Of a stretch of 23,563 nt of DNA, positions 6,434 to 14,736 are shown one piece after another (positions within the stretch are counted from its first letter, which is position 1; each line of letters begins with the position of its first letter). The stretch covers positions 1-23,563 of the forward strand of contig JAFAEZ010000112.1 in the NCBI GenBank assembly GCA_023423775.1. The letters are read 5' to 3'. A program made the position numbers and the translations under genes. The notes under the pieces were generated by a model. It saw nothing but the letters and a program-made list of their open reading frames with translations, made no database searches and had not been told where the DNA came from. The stretch is from Pseudomonadota bacterium. Lineage in GTDB: Bacteria > Pseudomonadota > Alphaproteobacteria > Sphingomonadales > Sphingomonadaceae.

Positions 6434-9097
6434 TTAGGCGGCGACGGCTTCCTCGGCCAGCGCCGCCTTCACCGCGTCGAGCGCAGCCTGGGCCCTGCCG
6501 CCGTCGGGACCGCCGCCCTGGGCCATGTCGGGGCGGCCGCCGCCGCCCTGCCCGCCGACTTCGGCGACCGCCTTGCGGACGAGATCGACTGCGTTGCGGC
6601 TGGCGACGAGGTCGTCGGTGACTCCGACCGCGACGGTGGCGCGACCTTCGTTGACCGCGACCAAGGTCACCACGCCCGAGCCGACACGCTGCTTGGCTTC
6701 GTCGACAAGGCCGCGCAGGCCCTTGGGATCGAGACCCTCGATCACCTGACCGATGAAGCCATGGCCTCCGACCTGCTCGGGGCCGGCATCGTCCGCGGCC
6801 TTACTGCCGCCGCCCAATGCCAGCGCCTTCCTGGCGTCGGCCAGTTCGCGTTCGAGCCGGCGCCGTTCCTCGATCAGGCTGGCGACGCGAGCCGGGACCT
6901 CCTCGGGTGTCGCCTTCAGCGCAGCCGCGGCCTCCTTGAGGCGATCTTCGCGCGAAACCAGCCATTTGCGGGCCGCTTCTCCGGTCAAGGCTTCGATGCG
7001 GCGGACGCCCGAAGCGACGGCGCTCTCCGAGACGATCTTGAACAGAGCGATGTCGCCGAGCGCGGAGACATGGGTCCCGCCGCACAATTCGACCGAATAA
7101 CTGGCCTCGGCGTTGCGGCCCATCGAGAGGACTCGGACCTCGTCGCCATATTTCTCGCCGAACAGGGCCATGGCGCCGGCCTGGATGGCCTCGTCCGGGC
7201 TCATCAGGCGGGTCGAGACCGGCTCGTTCTCGCGGATATGGGCGTTCACCTCGGCCTCGACCGCCTCGATATCCTCGGAGGTGAGCGCCTTGGGATGCGA
7301 GAAATCGAAGCGGAAGCGGTCGGGCGCGACGAGGCTGCCCTTCTGGGTGACATGGGTGCCGAGCCGGTTGCGCAAGGCGGCGTGGAGCAGGTGGGTGGCC
7401 GAATGGTTGGCGCGGACGCGGGCGCGGCGCTCGGCATCGACCTCGAGGCGGACGGCGTCGCCGACCTTCACGCTGCCGGCGCGGATCGTCGCCTGGTGGG
7501 CGTGGAGCTTGCCGAGCGGCTTAGACGTGTCGGCAACATCGGCCTGCAACCCGCTGTCATTGCTGATCTTTCCGGCGTCTCCCATCTGGCCGCCGCTCTC
7601 GCCGTAGAAAGGCGTCTGGTTGGTCAGAATGACGACCGTGTCGCCCGCCTGGGCAGCATCGACGCGCTGGCCGTCCTTGACGATCGCCAGCACCTGGCCC
7701 TCGCCTTCGTGGCCGGAATAGCCGGTGAACTCGGTCGAGCCATGCTCCTCGGCGATGTCGAACCAGATGTCGTCCGACGCCTTCTCGCCCGAGCCCTTCC
7801 AGGCGGCGCGCGCGGCGGCTTTCTGCTCGGCCATGGCGGCGTCGAAGCCGGCGCGGTCGACGGCGAAATTCTGGGCGCGCAAGGCGTCCTCGGTGAGGTC
7901 GTAGGGGAAGCCGTACGTGTCGTAGAGCTTGAAGGCGACGTCGCCGGCGAGCGTGTCGCCCGGCTGCATGGAGGCGGTCGCCTCGTCGAGCAGGCGCAGG
8001 CCCTTGTCGAGCGTCTGGCGGAACTTGGTTTCCTCGAGCTTCAGCGTCTCCTCGATCAGCGGCTGGGCGCGGACGAGCTCGGGGTAAGCGGCGCCCATCT
8101 CGGCGACCAAGGCCGGCACGAGCCGGTGCATGAGCGGCTCGGACGCGCCGAGGATATGGGCGTGGCGCATGGCGCGGCGCATGATGCGGCGCAGGACATA
8201 GCCCCGGCCCTCATTGGCCGGCAGCACGCCGTCGGCGACGAGGAAGCCCGACGAGCGCAGATGATCGGCGATGACACGGTGGCTGGCCTGGTGCTCTCCG
8301 GTGGTCGGCGTCCTGGTGAACTCGCCGCTGGCGGCGATCAAAGCCTTGAACGTGTCGGTGTCGTAATTGTCGTGGACGCCCTGCAGCACGGCCGCGATCC
8401 GCTCCAGACCCATGCCGGTGTCGATCGACGGGCGCGGCAGATCGCCGACGATCTGGTCGTTCTCCTGCAGGAACTGCATGAAGACGAGGTTCCAGATCTC
8501 GACGAAGCGGTCGCCATCCTCGTCGGGGCTGCCCGGAGGGCCGCCGGGGATATGGTCGCCGTGATCGTAGAAGATTTCCGAGCAGGGGCCGCAGGGGCCA
8601 TCCGAGCCCATCGCCCAGAAATTGTCCTTGGTCGGGATGCGGATGATCCGACTCTCGGGGAGGCCGGCGATCTTCTTCCAAAGCTCGAACGCCTCGTCGT
8701 CGGTGTGATAGACGGTGGCGGTCAGCCGCTCGGGGTCGATGCCCCACTCCTTGGTCAGCAAGGTCCAGGCGTGACGGATCGCCTCTTCCTTGAAATAGTC
8801 GCCGAACGAGAAGTTGCCCAGCATTTCAAAAAAGGTGTGGTGGCGCGCGGTGTAGCCGACATTGTCGAGGTCGTTATGCTTGCCCCCGGCGCGCACGCTC
8901 TTCTGGCTCGACGTGGCGCGGGTATAGGGCCGCTTCTCCAGCCCGGTGAAGACGTTCTTGAACGGCACCATGCCCGCATTGACGAACATGAGGGTCGGAT
9001 CGTTGTGCGGGACCAGCGGCGCGGACGGCACGATCTGGTGTCCCTGACCCCCGAAATAGTCGAGGAATGAGCGGCGGATGTCGTTGGTCGAAGTCAT
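6434..9097 (-). CDS. alaS: Alanyl-tRNA synthetase
   Basis: AlaRS charges tRNA-Ala and edits Ser/Gly-tRNA-Ala. The 887-residue protein is full length (E. coli 876). The class II catalytic core contains HHTFFEMLGNFSFGDYF at 86-102 and motif 3 DTGMGLERI at 226-234. The editing domain has the zinc/editing residues HSATH at 565-569 and CGGTH at 672-676. The C-terminal region is Ala/Gly-rich (the C-Ala oligomerisation and tRNA-elbow domain) and ends with a Gly-rich GGQGGGGRPDMAQGGG segment typical of AlaRS. The start at 9097 (MTSTNDIRRSFLDYF) matches the usual N-terminus; the frame stays open upstream to 9175 but that part reads back into the neighbouring gene. No Shine-Dalgarno precedes the ATG. 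Confidence 0.97.
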   Translation of the reverse strand: MTSTNDIRRSFLDYFGGQGHQIVPSAPLVPHNDPTLMFVNAGMVPFKNVFTGLEKRPYTRATSSQKSVRAGGKHNDLDNVGYTARHHTFFEMLGNFSFGDYFKEEAIRHAWTLLTKEWGIDPERLTATVYHTDDEAFELWKKIAGLPESRIIRIPTKDNFWAMGSDGPCGPCSEIFYDHGDHIPGGPPGSPDEDGDRFVEIWNLVFMQFLQENDQIVGDLPRPSIDTGMGLERIAAVLQGVHDNYDTDTFKALIAASGEFTRTPTTGEHQASHRVIADHLRSSGFLVADGVLPANEGRGYVLRRIMRRAMRHAHILGASEPLMHRLVPALVAEMGAAYPELVRAQPLIEETLKLEETKFRQTLDKGLRLLDEATASMQPGDTLAGDVAFKLYDTYGFPYDLTEDALRAQNFAVDRAGFDAAMAEQKAAARAAWKGSGEKASDDIWFDIAEEHGSTEFTGYSGHEGEGQVLAIVKDGQRVDAAQAGDTVVILTNQTPFYGESGGQMGDAGKISNDSGLQADVADTSKPLGKLHAHQATIRAGSVKVGDAVRLEVDAERRARVRANHSATHLLHAALRNRLGTHVTQKGSLVAPDRFRFDFSHPKALTSEDIEAVEAEVNAHIRENEPVSTRLMSPDEAIQAGAMALFGEKYGDEVRVLSMGRNAEASYSVELCGGTHVSALGDIALFKIVSESAVASGVRRIEALTGEAARKWLVSREDRLKEAAAALKATPEEVPARVASLIEERRRLERELADARKALALGGGSKAADDAGPEQVGGHGFIGQVIEGLDPKGLRGLVDEAKQRVGSGVVTLVAVNEGRATVAVGVTDDLVASRNAVDLVRKAVAEVGGQGGGGRPDMAQGGGPDGGRAQAALDAVKAALAEEAVAA

Positions 9098-9132
9098 GCG
9101 CGCGATGTAGGCGAGCGCGCTTCCGGCGGCAA
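9098..9132 (-). promoter_or_regulatory. Candidate alaS promoter giving a leaderless mRNA
   Basis: On the minus strand TTGCCG (9127-9132) is followed after 17 bases by TACATC (9104-9109), which sits six bases before the alaS ATG. Transcription would then start at or within a base or two of the start codon. The match to the -10 consensus is only partial, but the lack of any Shine-Dalgarno for alaS fits. Confidence 0.3.
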
Positions 9133-9143
9133 GCGACTCGCCG

Positions 9144-9632
9144 CTACATGCCGACCGGCCCATTCTCCACGACAACGACCTCGACCGGAGCCGCGACCGT
9201 CTCCGCCTCTTCGTCCTCGCTCACCGGCGCCATCGCGTAACGCTCCACGGCGGCACGCTCGGCCTCGGCAGCCGGATCGGACACCTCGTAGACCGCATAT
9301 TGCACCGGCTCATAAGCGGGCTGCTGCCAGCTGCCGTTGAGACGGGAGTCGATGGCGGCGTCATGCTGCGGAACATATTCCTCCGGATAGTCCGGGCATT
9401 TCACGCAGCCGGGGCCGAGCCCCTCGCTGAAATCCAGCGCCGCCTGACGCGGCTCGGACTGCGCCCATTCGGGGCTGCGATAGGGGCTGAGATCGGCAAA
9501 ATAGCGCGATTCCGGCTCCGAATAATAAACCGGGTTGATCTCGGCGATGGCGGCATGGCCGAAATGCACGCCCAGCGCGACGCCGGCGACGGTCAGTGCT
9601 GCAACGGTCGGTACCGTCATCATCTTCAGCAT
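9144..9632 (-). CDS. Small membrane-anchored or exported protein, function unknown
   Basis: This gene encodes 162 residues I do not recognise. The N-terminus, up to about residue 27 (MMTVPTVAALTVAGVALGVHF and onward), is one hydrophobic helix serving as a signal sequence or anchor. The rest is soluble and Tyr/Pro/Glu-rich, with one CVKC pair inside GPGCVKCPDYPEEYVP and an acidic, Ala-rich end followed by VEVVVVENGPVGM. The ATG at 9632 has GGTGGAG six bases upstream. The frame runs on to 10856 upstream, but that part is antisense to the EF-G-like gene and is not coding. It is divergent from the EF-G-like gene and lies 46 bases before alaS, so read-through into alaS is possible. CxxC might bind metal or heme-like cofactors or be redox-active; this is speculation. 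Confidence 0.7.
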   Translation of the reverse strand: MLKMMTVPTVAALTVAGVALGVHFGHAAIAEINPVYYSEPESRYFADLSPYRSPEWAQSEPRQAALDFSEGLGPGCVKCPDYPEEYVPQHDAAIDSRLNGSWQQPAYEPVQYAVYEVSDPAAEAERAAVERYAMAPVSEDEEAETVAAPVEVVVVENGPVGM

Positions 9633-9842
9633 CGCACGCTCCACCTTCGGCCTCGCGACGCGGCCGTTCAGCCGGATAAACCCGCAAGGCGCCGCCACCG
9701 TTCCAATCGGGGGACAGGCAAGCCGAAACGCAGGAGAGCCCCCTTGCGCTTGCCGGCAAAGAGGCGGACGGTGGCGAACGGAGGGGCATGGCGCGGTTCG
9801 CGTCTTCTCGCGGCCCGCGCATAGCGGACGAAGGAGAGACAC
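9633..9842. promoter_or_regulatory. Divergent intergenic region (small exported protein / EF-G-like gene)
   Basis: The 210 bases between the divergent genes must carry promoters in both directions. I see Shine-Dalgarno sites at each end (AAGGAG at 9831-9836 for the plus-strand gene) but no convincing promoter hexamers, riboswitch-like fold or small ORF. Confidence 0.4.
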
Positions 9843-11861
9843 ATGCCGGAAAGATCGGTGGGCACCAGGACCGTGGCGCTCGTCGGCCCGGGCGGCGCGG
9901 GCAAGACGAGCTTGGCTGAATCCATTCTCTTCGCGACAGGAACGATCGACCGGCAAGGATCGGTCGACAGCGGCACCAGCGTCGGCGACTCGAGCCCCGA
10001 AGCGCGCGCACGACGCGGATCGACCGAGATCAATCTCTCCCGCTTCGCTTTCCTCGGCGATGGTTTCGCCCTGATCGACTGTCCCGGATCGGTCGGTTTC
10101 GCGGCCGACGGCGCGCTGGCCCTCGCCGCCGCCGACATCGCCGTGGTGGTGGTCGATCCCGATCCCGACCGGGCGCTGCTCGCCGAGCCGGCGCTGCGCC
10201 AGCTCGAGGCGCTCGGCGTCCCGCACATGATCTTCGTCAACAAGATCGACCAGGCGCGGGGCAGCATCCGCGCTTTGCTGGAGGCGTTGCAGCCGATGAG
10301 CGCCTCGCCCCTGATCGCGCGCCAGATCCCGATCCGGGAGGGCGAGAAGGTCACTGGCTTCGTCGACCTCGCGCTGGAGCGCGCCTTTCACTACCGGCCG
10401 GGCAAGCCATCCGAACGGACCGAGATTCCGCCGGAGCTCAGCGACCGTGAGGCGAGCGACCGCTTCCACATGCTCGAGCAGCTCGCCGATCACGACGACG
10501 CTTTGCTCGAGCAATTGCTGATGGACGAGATGCCGGACCTGCCGACCGTGCTCGCCGATCTCGCCCGCGAGACGCGCGACAATCTCGGCGTGCCGGTCCT
10601 GTTCGGCTCGGCGCTCAACGGCTTCGGCGTGCGCCGGCTGCTCAAGGCCTTGCGCCACGAGGCCCCTGCCCCTGCGGCCACTGCCGAGCGCCTGGGTGCT
10701 GCCGACGCCTGCGCCTTCGTGTTCAAGATGATCCAGGGCGGCGCGGTCGGGAGGCTGGCGCTGGCGCGGATCTTCGGCGGCAAGCTGACCGAGGGCGCCG
10801 AATTGGCCGGACCCGACGGAAGCCCCGTCCGCATCGGCACCCTGTTCGCCATCCACGGCGACAAGACCGCCAAGCTCGGCGGCGCAGACGTCGGCGACGT
10901 GGTCGCCATCGCCAAGCTGGAGACCGTCAAGGCGGGCGACTGGCTCGGCGCGCGCGGTTCAGCGCCCGCGGTGGATCTGCCGCCCAGCAATTATGCGCTG
11001 GCGATCACGACCCGCGACCGCAAGGACGACGTCCGTCTCTCGACCGCCCTGCACAAACTGGTCGAGGAGGATCCCTCGCTGAGCTGGGAGCAGGACGAAG
11101 CCCATCACGAGACGCGGCTGAAGGGCGTCAGCGACGAGCATCTCAAGGTCACGATCGACCGCCTGAAACGGCGCTACGGGGTCGCCATCGATTCCCGGCA
11201 GCCGACGATCGGCTACAAGGAATCGATCCGCAAGACGGTCACCCAGCGCGGGCGCCACAAGAAGCAGTCGGGCGGCCACGGTCAGTTCGGCGACGTCGTG
11301 ATCGAGGTGAAGCCGCTGGCTCGCGGGGAGGGCTTCCAGTTCGGGGACCGCATCACGGGCGGCGCGATTCCCAAGCAGTGGATCCCGGCGGTCGAACAGG
11401 GCGTGCGCGACGCAATGCAGAAAGGTCCGCTCGGCTTCCCGGTGGTCGACGTGGCGGTGACCCTGACCGACGGCAGCTTCCACAGCGTCGACAGCTCCGA
11501 GCTCGCCTTCCGCACCGCCGGCCGCGTCGCGATGAGCGAAGCGTTGGCGGCCGCGTCGCCGCATTTGCTCGAGCCGGTCCATCGCGTGACGGTGGTGACG
11601 CCGGGCCATGCTTCCTCGCGCGTCACGTCGGCAATATCGAGCCGGCGCGGGCAGATGCTGGGCATGGCCCCCCGCGAAGGCTGGTCGCGCTGGGACCGGA
11701 TCGAGGCCCTGATGCCCGAATCGGAGCTGAAGGGACTGGACGCCGAGCTGCGGTCGCTGAGCCAGGGACTGGCCAGCTACACGACCGAGTTCGACCATCT
11801 CGCCGAGCTCAACGGCAAGCTGGCCGATGAGGTCGTGCAGCACGAGCTGGAGCCGGCGTGA
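9843..11861 (+). CDS. Elongation factor G-like protein (EF-G paralogue) with degenerate G motifs
   Basis: This 672-residue protein has the domain order of EF-G but is not the canonical FusA. The P-loop GPGGAGKT is at 15-22, the switch I Thr region RGSTEI at 58-63, the G3 motif DCPGS at 79-83 and the G4 motif NKID at 133-136. Canonical EF-G has DTPGH; the catalytic His is Ser83 here. The domain IV core is well kept (HKKQSGGHGQFGDV, GGAIPKQWIPAVEQG, VDSSELAF), and domain V is present with SSRRGQMLGM. The ATG at 9843 has AAGGAG six bases upstream. It stands alone, away from the rpsL-rpsG-fusA-tuf cluster where normal fusA lies. It probably binds ribosomes, but translocation activity is uncertain; a role in recycling, stress or regulation is inference. 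Confidence 0.85.
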   Translation: MPERSVGTRTVALVGPGGAGKTSLAESILFATGTIDRQGSVDSGTSVGDSSPEARARRGSTEINLSRFAFLGDGFALIDCPGSVGFAADGALALAAADIAVVVVDPDPDRALLAEPALRQLEALGVPHMIFVNKIDQARGSIRALLEALQPMSASPLIARQIPIREGEKVTGFVDLALERAFHYRPGKPSERTEIPPELSDREASDRFHMLEQLADHDDALLEQLLMDEMPDLPTVLADLARETRDNLGVPVLFGSALNGFGVRRLLKALRHEAPAPAATAERLGAADACAFVFKMIQGGAVGRLALARIFGGKLTEGAELAGPDGSPVRIGTLFAIHGDKTAKLGGADVGDVVAIAKLETVKAGDWLGARGSAPAVDLPPSNYALAITTRDRKDDVRLSTALHKLVEEDPSLSWEQDEAHHETRLKGVSDEHLKVTIDRLKRRYGVAIDSRQPTIGYKESIRKTVTQRGRHKKQSGGHGQFGDVVIEVKPLARGEGFQFGDRITGGAIPKQWIPAVEQGVRDAMQKGPLGFPVVDVAVTLTDGSFHSVDSSELAFRTAGRVAMSEALAAASPHLLEPVHRVTVVTPGHASSRVTSAISSRRGQMLGMAPREGWSRWDRIEALMPESELKGLDAELRSLSQGLASYTTEFDHLAELNGKLADEVVQHELEPA

Positions 11862-11868
11862 GCCGCGC

Positions 11869-13197
11869 CTAGCTTGGATGAGCCTGGGTGACGGCGGCTT
11901 CCTCGGCCGCCGTCGTCGACGCCATGTCGGGCTCGCCGCGCGACACGACCACCGCGGCGGTGAGGTCGCCGGTGACATTGAGCGTGGTCCGGCACATGTC
12001 GAGGAAGCGATCTACGCCGAGCACGAGGCCGATACCTTCGGGCGGCACGCCGACCATGCCGAGAATCATGGCGATGACCGGCAGCGACCCCGCCGGGACT
12101 CCGGCGGTCCCGATGCCGCCGAGGATGCAGACGATCAGCACCATGGTCTGCTGGGTCAGCGTCAGATCGACGCCAAAGAATTGGGCGAGGAACAGGACGG
12201 TCACGCCTTCGAAAATGGCCGTGCCATTCTGGTTGGCGGTGGCGCCGATCGTCAGCACGAAGCGCGAGATGCGCGGCGGCAGGCCGAGCCGCTGCTCGGC
12301 GACGCGTAGCGAGGTTGGCAGCGTCGCGTTCGACGAGGCGGTCGAGAATGCCATCACCATCGCCTCCTGGCTCTGGCGGAAGAACCAGAAGGGGGAGATG
12401 CCCCCCAGGAAGCGCAGGACGAGCGGATAGACTACGAACATGTGCAGGCCGAGCGCGAGCAGCACCACGCCAGCATAAGCGCCGAGCCGCAACAGCAGAT
12501 CCCAGCCAAACACCGCCGCCAGGTTGAACATGAAGCAGGCGATCGCGAGCGGTGCGATCCGGATCACGATCCCGATCAGCCGCATCGTGACGTGGAAGAT
12601 GCCCTCGATTGCGTCCTGCAGCCGCTGCGCCTGCGGCGTGTTGACCAGCAGCAGCCCGATCCCGAACACCAGAGCGAAGAACATTACGGCTAGAATGTCG
12701 TTGTCCGCCGCCGCCGCGACGACATTGTCGGGAATGATGTTGAGGAAGGCGGCGACACCCGACGGCATTTCCGCGCTCTTCGAGACGATGGCTCCGGCCC
12801 CCTCGCGCGCGTCGGCCAGCAAGGACTGCGCCAGCATCGGGTCGACGCCGGCGCCGGGACGGATGATGTTCACGACCGCCAGCGCGATGACCACGGCGAT
12901 CGCCGACAGCCCGACGGTGAAGACCAGTGTGCGCACTCCAACGCGCTTCAGCGCACGGATGTCGCCCATCTCGGCGATGCCCACGACGAGCGCCGAGAAG
13001 AGCAGCGGAATGACCAGCATGAACAGCAGGCGCAGGAATATCTGGCCGATCGGACCGGTCACATAGGTCGTAACCGCCTCCACCCAGGCCGCGTCGGGCT
13101 GGGTGGCGTAGACGATCAGCCCGGCCACAAGGCCGATCAGAAAGCCGACCAGCATCTGCATCTGCAGCGAAAGGCCGCCGCCTCGCGGCTCTTCCAT
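11869..13197 (-). CDS. Dicarboxylate/amino acid:cation symporter (SLC1/DAACS family), GltPh-like
   Basis: This inner-membrane secondary transporter imports acidic amino acids or C4-dicarboxylates. The 442 residues carry the family's marks: the serine-rich hairpin FSTASSNATLP at 285-294, NQNGTA at 322-327, GTAGVPAGS in hairpin 2, and DRFLDMCRTTLNVTGD at 396-411. Arg403 corresponds to the Arg that reads the substrate side-chain carboxylate in GltPh, which favours acidic substrates. The Asp of the usual NMDGT motif is Asn324, so a sodium-site ligand differs. The ATG at 13197 has GGGAG eight bases upstream; the GTG at 13203 is too close to it. The stop lies seven bases from that of the EF-G-like gene (convergent). 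A divergent paralogue lies 181 bases away. Confidence 0.92.
   Translation of the reverse strand: MEEPRGGGLSLQMQMLVGFLIGLVAGLIVYATQPDAAWVEAVTTYVTGPIGQIFLRLLFMLVIPLLFSALVVGIAEMGDIRALKRVGVRTLVFTVGLSAIAVVIALAVVNIIRPGAGVDPMLAQSLLADAREGAGAIVSKSAEMPSGVAAFLNIIPDNVVAAAADNDILAVMFFALVFGIGLLLVNTPQAQRLQDAIEGIFHVTMRLIGIVIRIAPLAIACFMFNLAAVFGWDLLLRLGAYAGVVLLALGLHMFVVYPLVLRFLGGISPFWFFRQSQEAMVMAFSTASSNATLPTSLRVAEQRLGLPPRISRFVLTIGATANQNGTAIFEGVTVLFLAQFFGVDLTLTQQTMVLIVCILGGIGTAGVPAGSLPVIAMILGMVGVPPEGIGLVLGVDRFLDMCRTTLNVTGDLTAAVVVSRGEPDMASTTAAEEAAVTQAHPS
11890..11914. terminator. GC-rich hairpin just past the EF-G-like gene
   Basis: GACGGCGGC (11890-11898) and GCCGCCGTC (11906-11914) form a perfect 9-bp stem with a 7-base loop. 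It lies 28 bases after the EF-G-like stop, inside the 3' end of the convergent symporter gene. There is no T-run, and the sequence also encodes an Ala-rich tail, so it may be only codon bias. Confidence 0.3.
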
Positions 13198-13377
13198 GGC
13201 CACCGCTCCCGAAAATACTTGTTCCGCTTTGCTAACGTTCGCTGCCCCGCTTGGGTCCCAAGCTCCTCGTCACGCAGGTCCGGTCACGCCTCGATACCGT
13301 GATGACCGGGCAATCTCCTGCTTGACGCGGGCCGCTCAATCGACTTGGTGACCGCAAAAATTTACGGGGGAGTGTCT
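13198..13377. promoter_or_regulatory. Divergent control region between the two symporter genes, with palindromes
   Basis: This 180-base spacer holds both promoters. A perfect 15-base palindrome, GCTTGGG-T-CCCAAGC, spans 13249-13263. A second pair, CCGGTCA (13280-13286) and TGACCGG (13303-13309), encloses TCACG (13284-13288) and CGTGA (13298-13302). Either could be a regulator operator acting on both genes. CTTGAC at 13321-13326 may be a -35 element for the rightward gene, but no good -10 follows. No regulator gene is next to the pair. Confidence 0.45.
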
Positions 13378-14694
13378 GTGGCCAAACGCCTAACCTATTT
13401 CATCATTGCCGGACTCGTGCTCGGCATTCTCGTCGGCTGGGCCATCAACGCATCGATCAGCGACGGTTCGGCAGCCGCGAACGCGCAGCTCACCGAAATC
13501 GCCGGCTACTTCTCGATCGTCACCACCCTCTTCCTGCGCCTGATCAAGATGATCATCGCGCCGCTCGTCTTCTCGACCCTGGTCGTCGGCATCGCCCATA
13601 TGGGCGACACCGCGGCGCTCGGGCGCGTCGGCGGACGCTCGCTCGTCTGGTTCATCGGCGCGAGCTTGGTCTCGCTGACGTTGGGCCTGATCCTGGTCAA
13701 TCTGCTTCAGCCCGGCGCAGGCCTCGATTTCCCGCTGCCCCCGGTCGATGCGGCGAGCGGTGTCGAGCGCGGCGGCTTCGATCTCAAGGTGTTCGTGACC
13801 CATCTCGTTCCGGCCTCGATGGTCGAGGCGATGGCGACCAACGAGATCCTTCAGATCGTCGTCTTTTCCTTGTTCGTGGGCGTCGCCATCACTGCCGTGG
13901 GCGAGCGCGCCGCGCCTCTGGTCAAGGGCATCGAGGCCTTGGTCGCGGTCATGCTGCAGATCACCGACTATGTGATGCGCTTCGCGCCGATCGCGGTGTT
14001 CGCGGCTGTGGCCGGCACGGTAGCCGAGCGCGGCCCGGCGATCCTCGGCACGTTCGGCTACTTCATGGGCAGCTTCTACATCGGCCTGATCATCCTCTGG
14101 ATGGTGCTGATCGGGGCGGCCTTCCTGGTCGTCGGGTCGCGCGTGAAACTGCTGATCCGCTACATCCGCGAGCCGATCCTGCTCGCTTTCTCGACTGCTT
14201 CGTCGGAAGCGGCCTATCCGCGGACGCTCGAGGCGCTCGATCGGTTCGGCGTGCCGCCGCGCATCGCCAGCTTCGTGCTGCCGCTCGGTTACTCGTTCAA
14301 CCTCGACGGCTCGATGATGTACATGACCTTCGCGGTCATCTTCATCGCCCAGGCCTATGGCATCGATCTCTCGCTCTGGCAGGAAATCACGATGCTGCTG
14401 GTGCTGATGATCACCTCTAAGGGCGTGGCCGGCGTGCCGCGCGCCAGCCTGGTCGTGATCGCCGCCACCCTCGCCTTCTTCGACATCCCCGAAGCGGGCC
14501 TGCTGCTGATCATCGGCGTCGACCATTTCCTCGACATGGGCCGTTCGGCGACCAACGTCGTCGGCAATGCAGTTGCGAGCGTGGTCGTGGCCAAATGGGA
14601 GGGTGAGCTCGATCCGATGGAGCCGGCCGAGATCGAACCGCCGAAGGCGCCGTCGCACGTGCCGGCGCCCCCACCCGGCTCGGAACATTTCTAA
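13378..14694 (+). CDS. Dicarboxylate/amino acid:cation symporter (SLC1/DAACS family), GltP-like
   Basis: This 438-residue paralogue of the divergent symporter resembles the proton-coupled GltP/DctA branch. It has FSTASSEAAYP at 271-281, SFNLDGSMMY around 306-315, TSKGVAGVPRAS, and DMGRSATNVVGN at 386-397 followed by AVASVVVAKWEGE. Arg389 predicts an acidic substrate. Here the NLDGS Asp is kept, but the family's late Asp (TGD) is Asn397. The Pro-rich tail (PPKAPSHVPAPPPGSEHF) is unlikely to be in the membrane. The GTG at 13378 is chosen because GGGGGAG lies five bases upstream; the TTG at 13345 lacks a ribosome binding site. It converges with the glutathione S-transferase gene. Confidence 0.92.
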   Translation: MAKRLTYFIIAGLVLGILVGWAINASISDGSAAANAQLTEIAGYFSIVTTLFLRLIKMIIAPLVFSTLVVGIAHMGDTAALGRVGGRSLVWFIGASLVSLTLGLILVNLLQPGAGLDFPLPPVDAASGVERGGFDLKVFVTHLVPASMVEAMATNEILQIVVFSLFVGVAITAVGERAAPLVKGIEALVAVMLQITDYVMRFAPIAVFAAVAGTVAERGPAILGTFGYFMGSFYIGLIILWMVLIGAAFLVVGSRVKLLIRYIREPILLAFSTASSEAAYPRTLEALDRFGVPPRIASFVLPLGYSFNLDGSMMYMTFAVIFIAQAYGIDLSLWQEITMLLVLMITSKGVAGVPRASLVVIAATLAFFDIPEAGLLLIIGVDHFLDMGRSATNVVGNAVASVVVAKWEGELDPMEPAEIEPPKAPSHVPAPPPGSEHF

Positions 14695-14700
14695 CGGAGC

Positions 14701-14736
14701 GGCGGCCCCGCGTCAGGCATAGGCGTAGGGGCCGCC
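14701..14736. terminator. Hairpin at convergent junction of symporter and GST genes
   Basis: GGCGGCCCC (14701-14709) and GGGGCCGCC (14728-14736) form a perfect 9-bp stem with an 18-base loop. It starts seven bases after the symporter stop and includes the GST stop codon. No strong T-run follows in either direction, so it may slow polymerase or act with Rho. Confidence 0.45.

Noticed and set aside
6761..9070. Plus-strand open frame of 769 codons opposite alaS
   Set aside because: alaS is a certain gene on the other strand; this frame has no recognisable motif and results from high GC at third codon positions.
9144..10856. Long minus-strand open frame of 570 codons
   Set aside because: Only the part from 9632 down is a gene, with a ribosome binding site and signal sequence. 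The rest is antisense to the EF-G-like gene and has the Arg/Ala/Gly/Asp-rich composition of GC-rich shadow frames.
13345..13377. TTG start for the right-hand symporter
   Set aside because: The GTG at 13378 has GGGGGAG at ideal spacing and begins at the family's usual N-terminus; the extension would contain the ribosome binding site itself.
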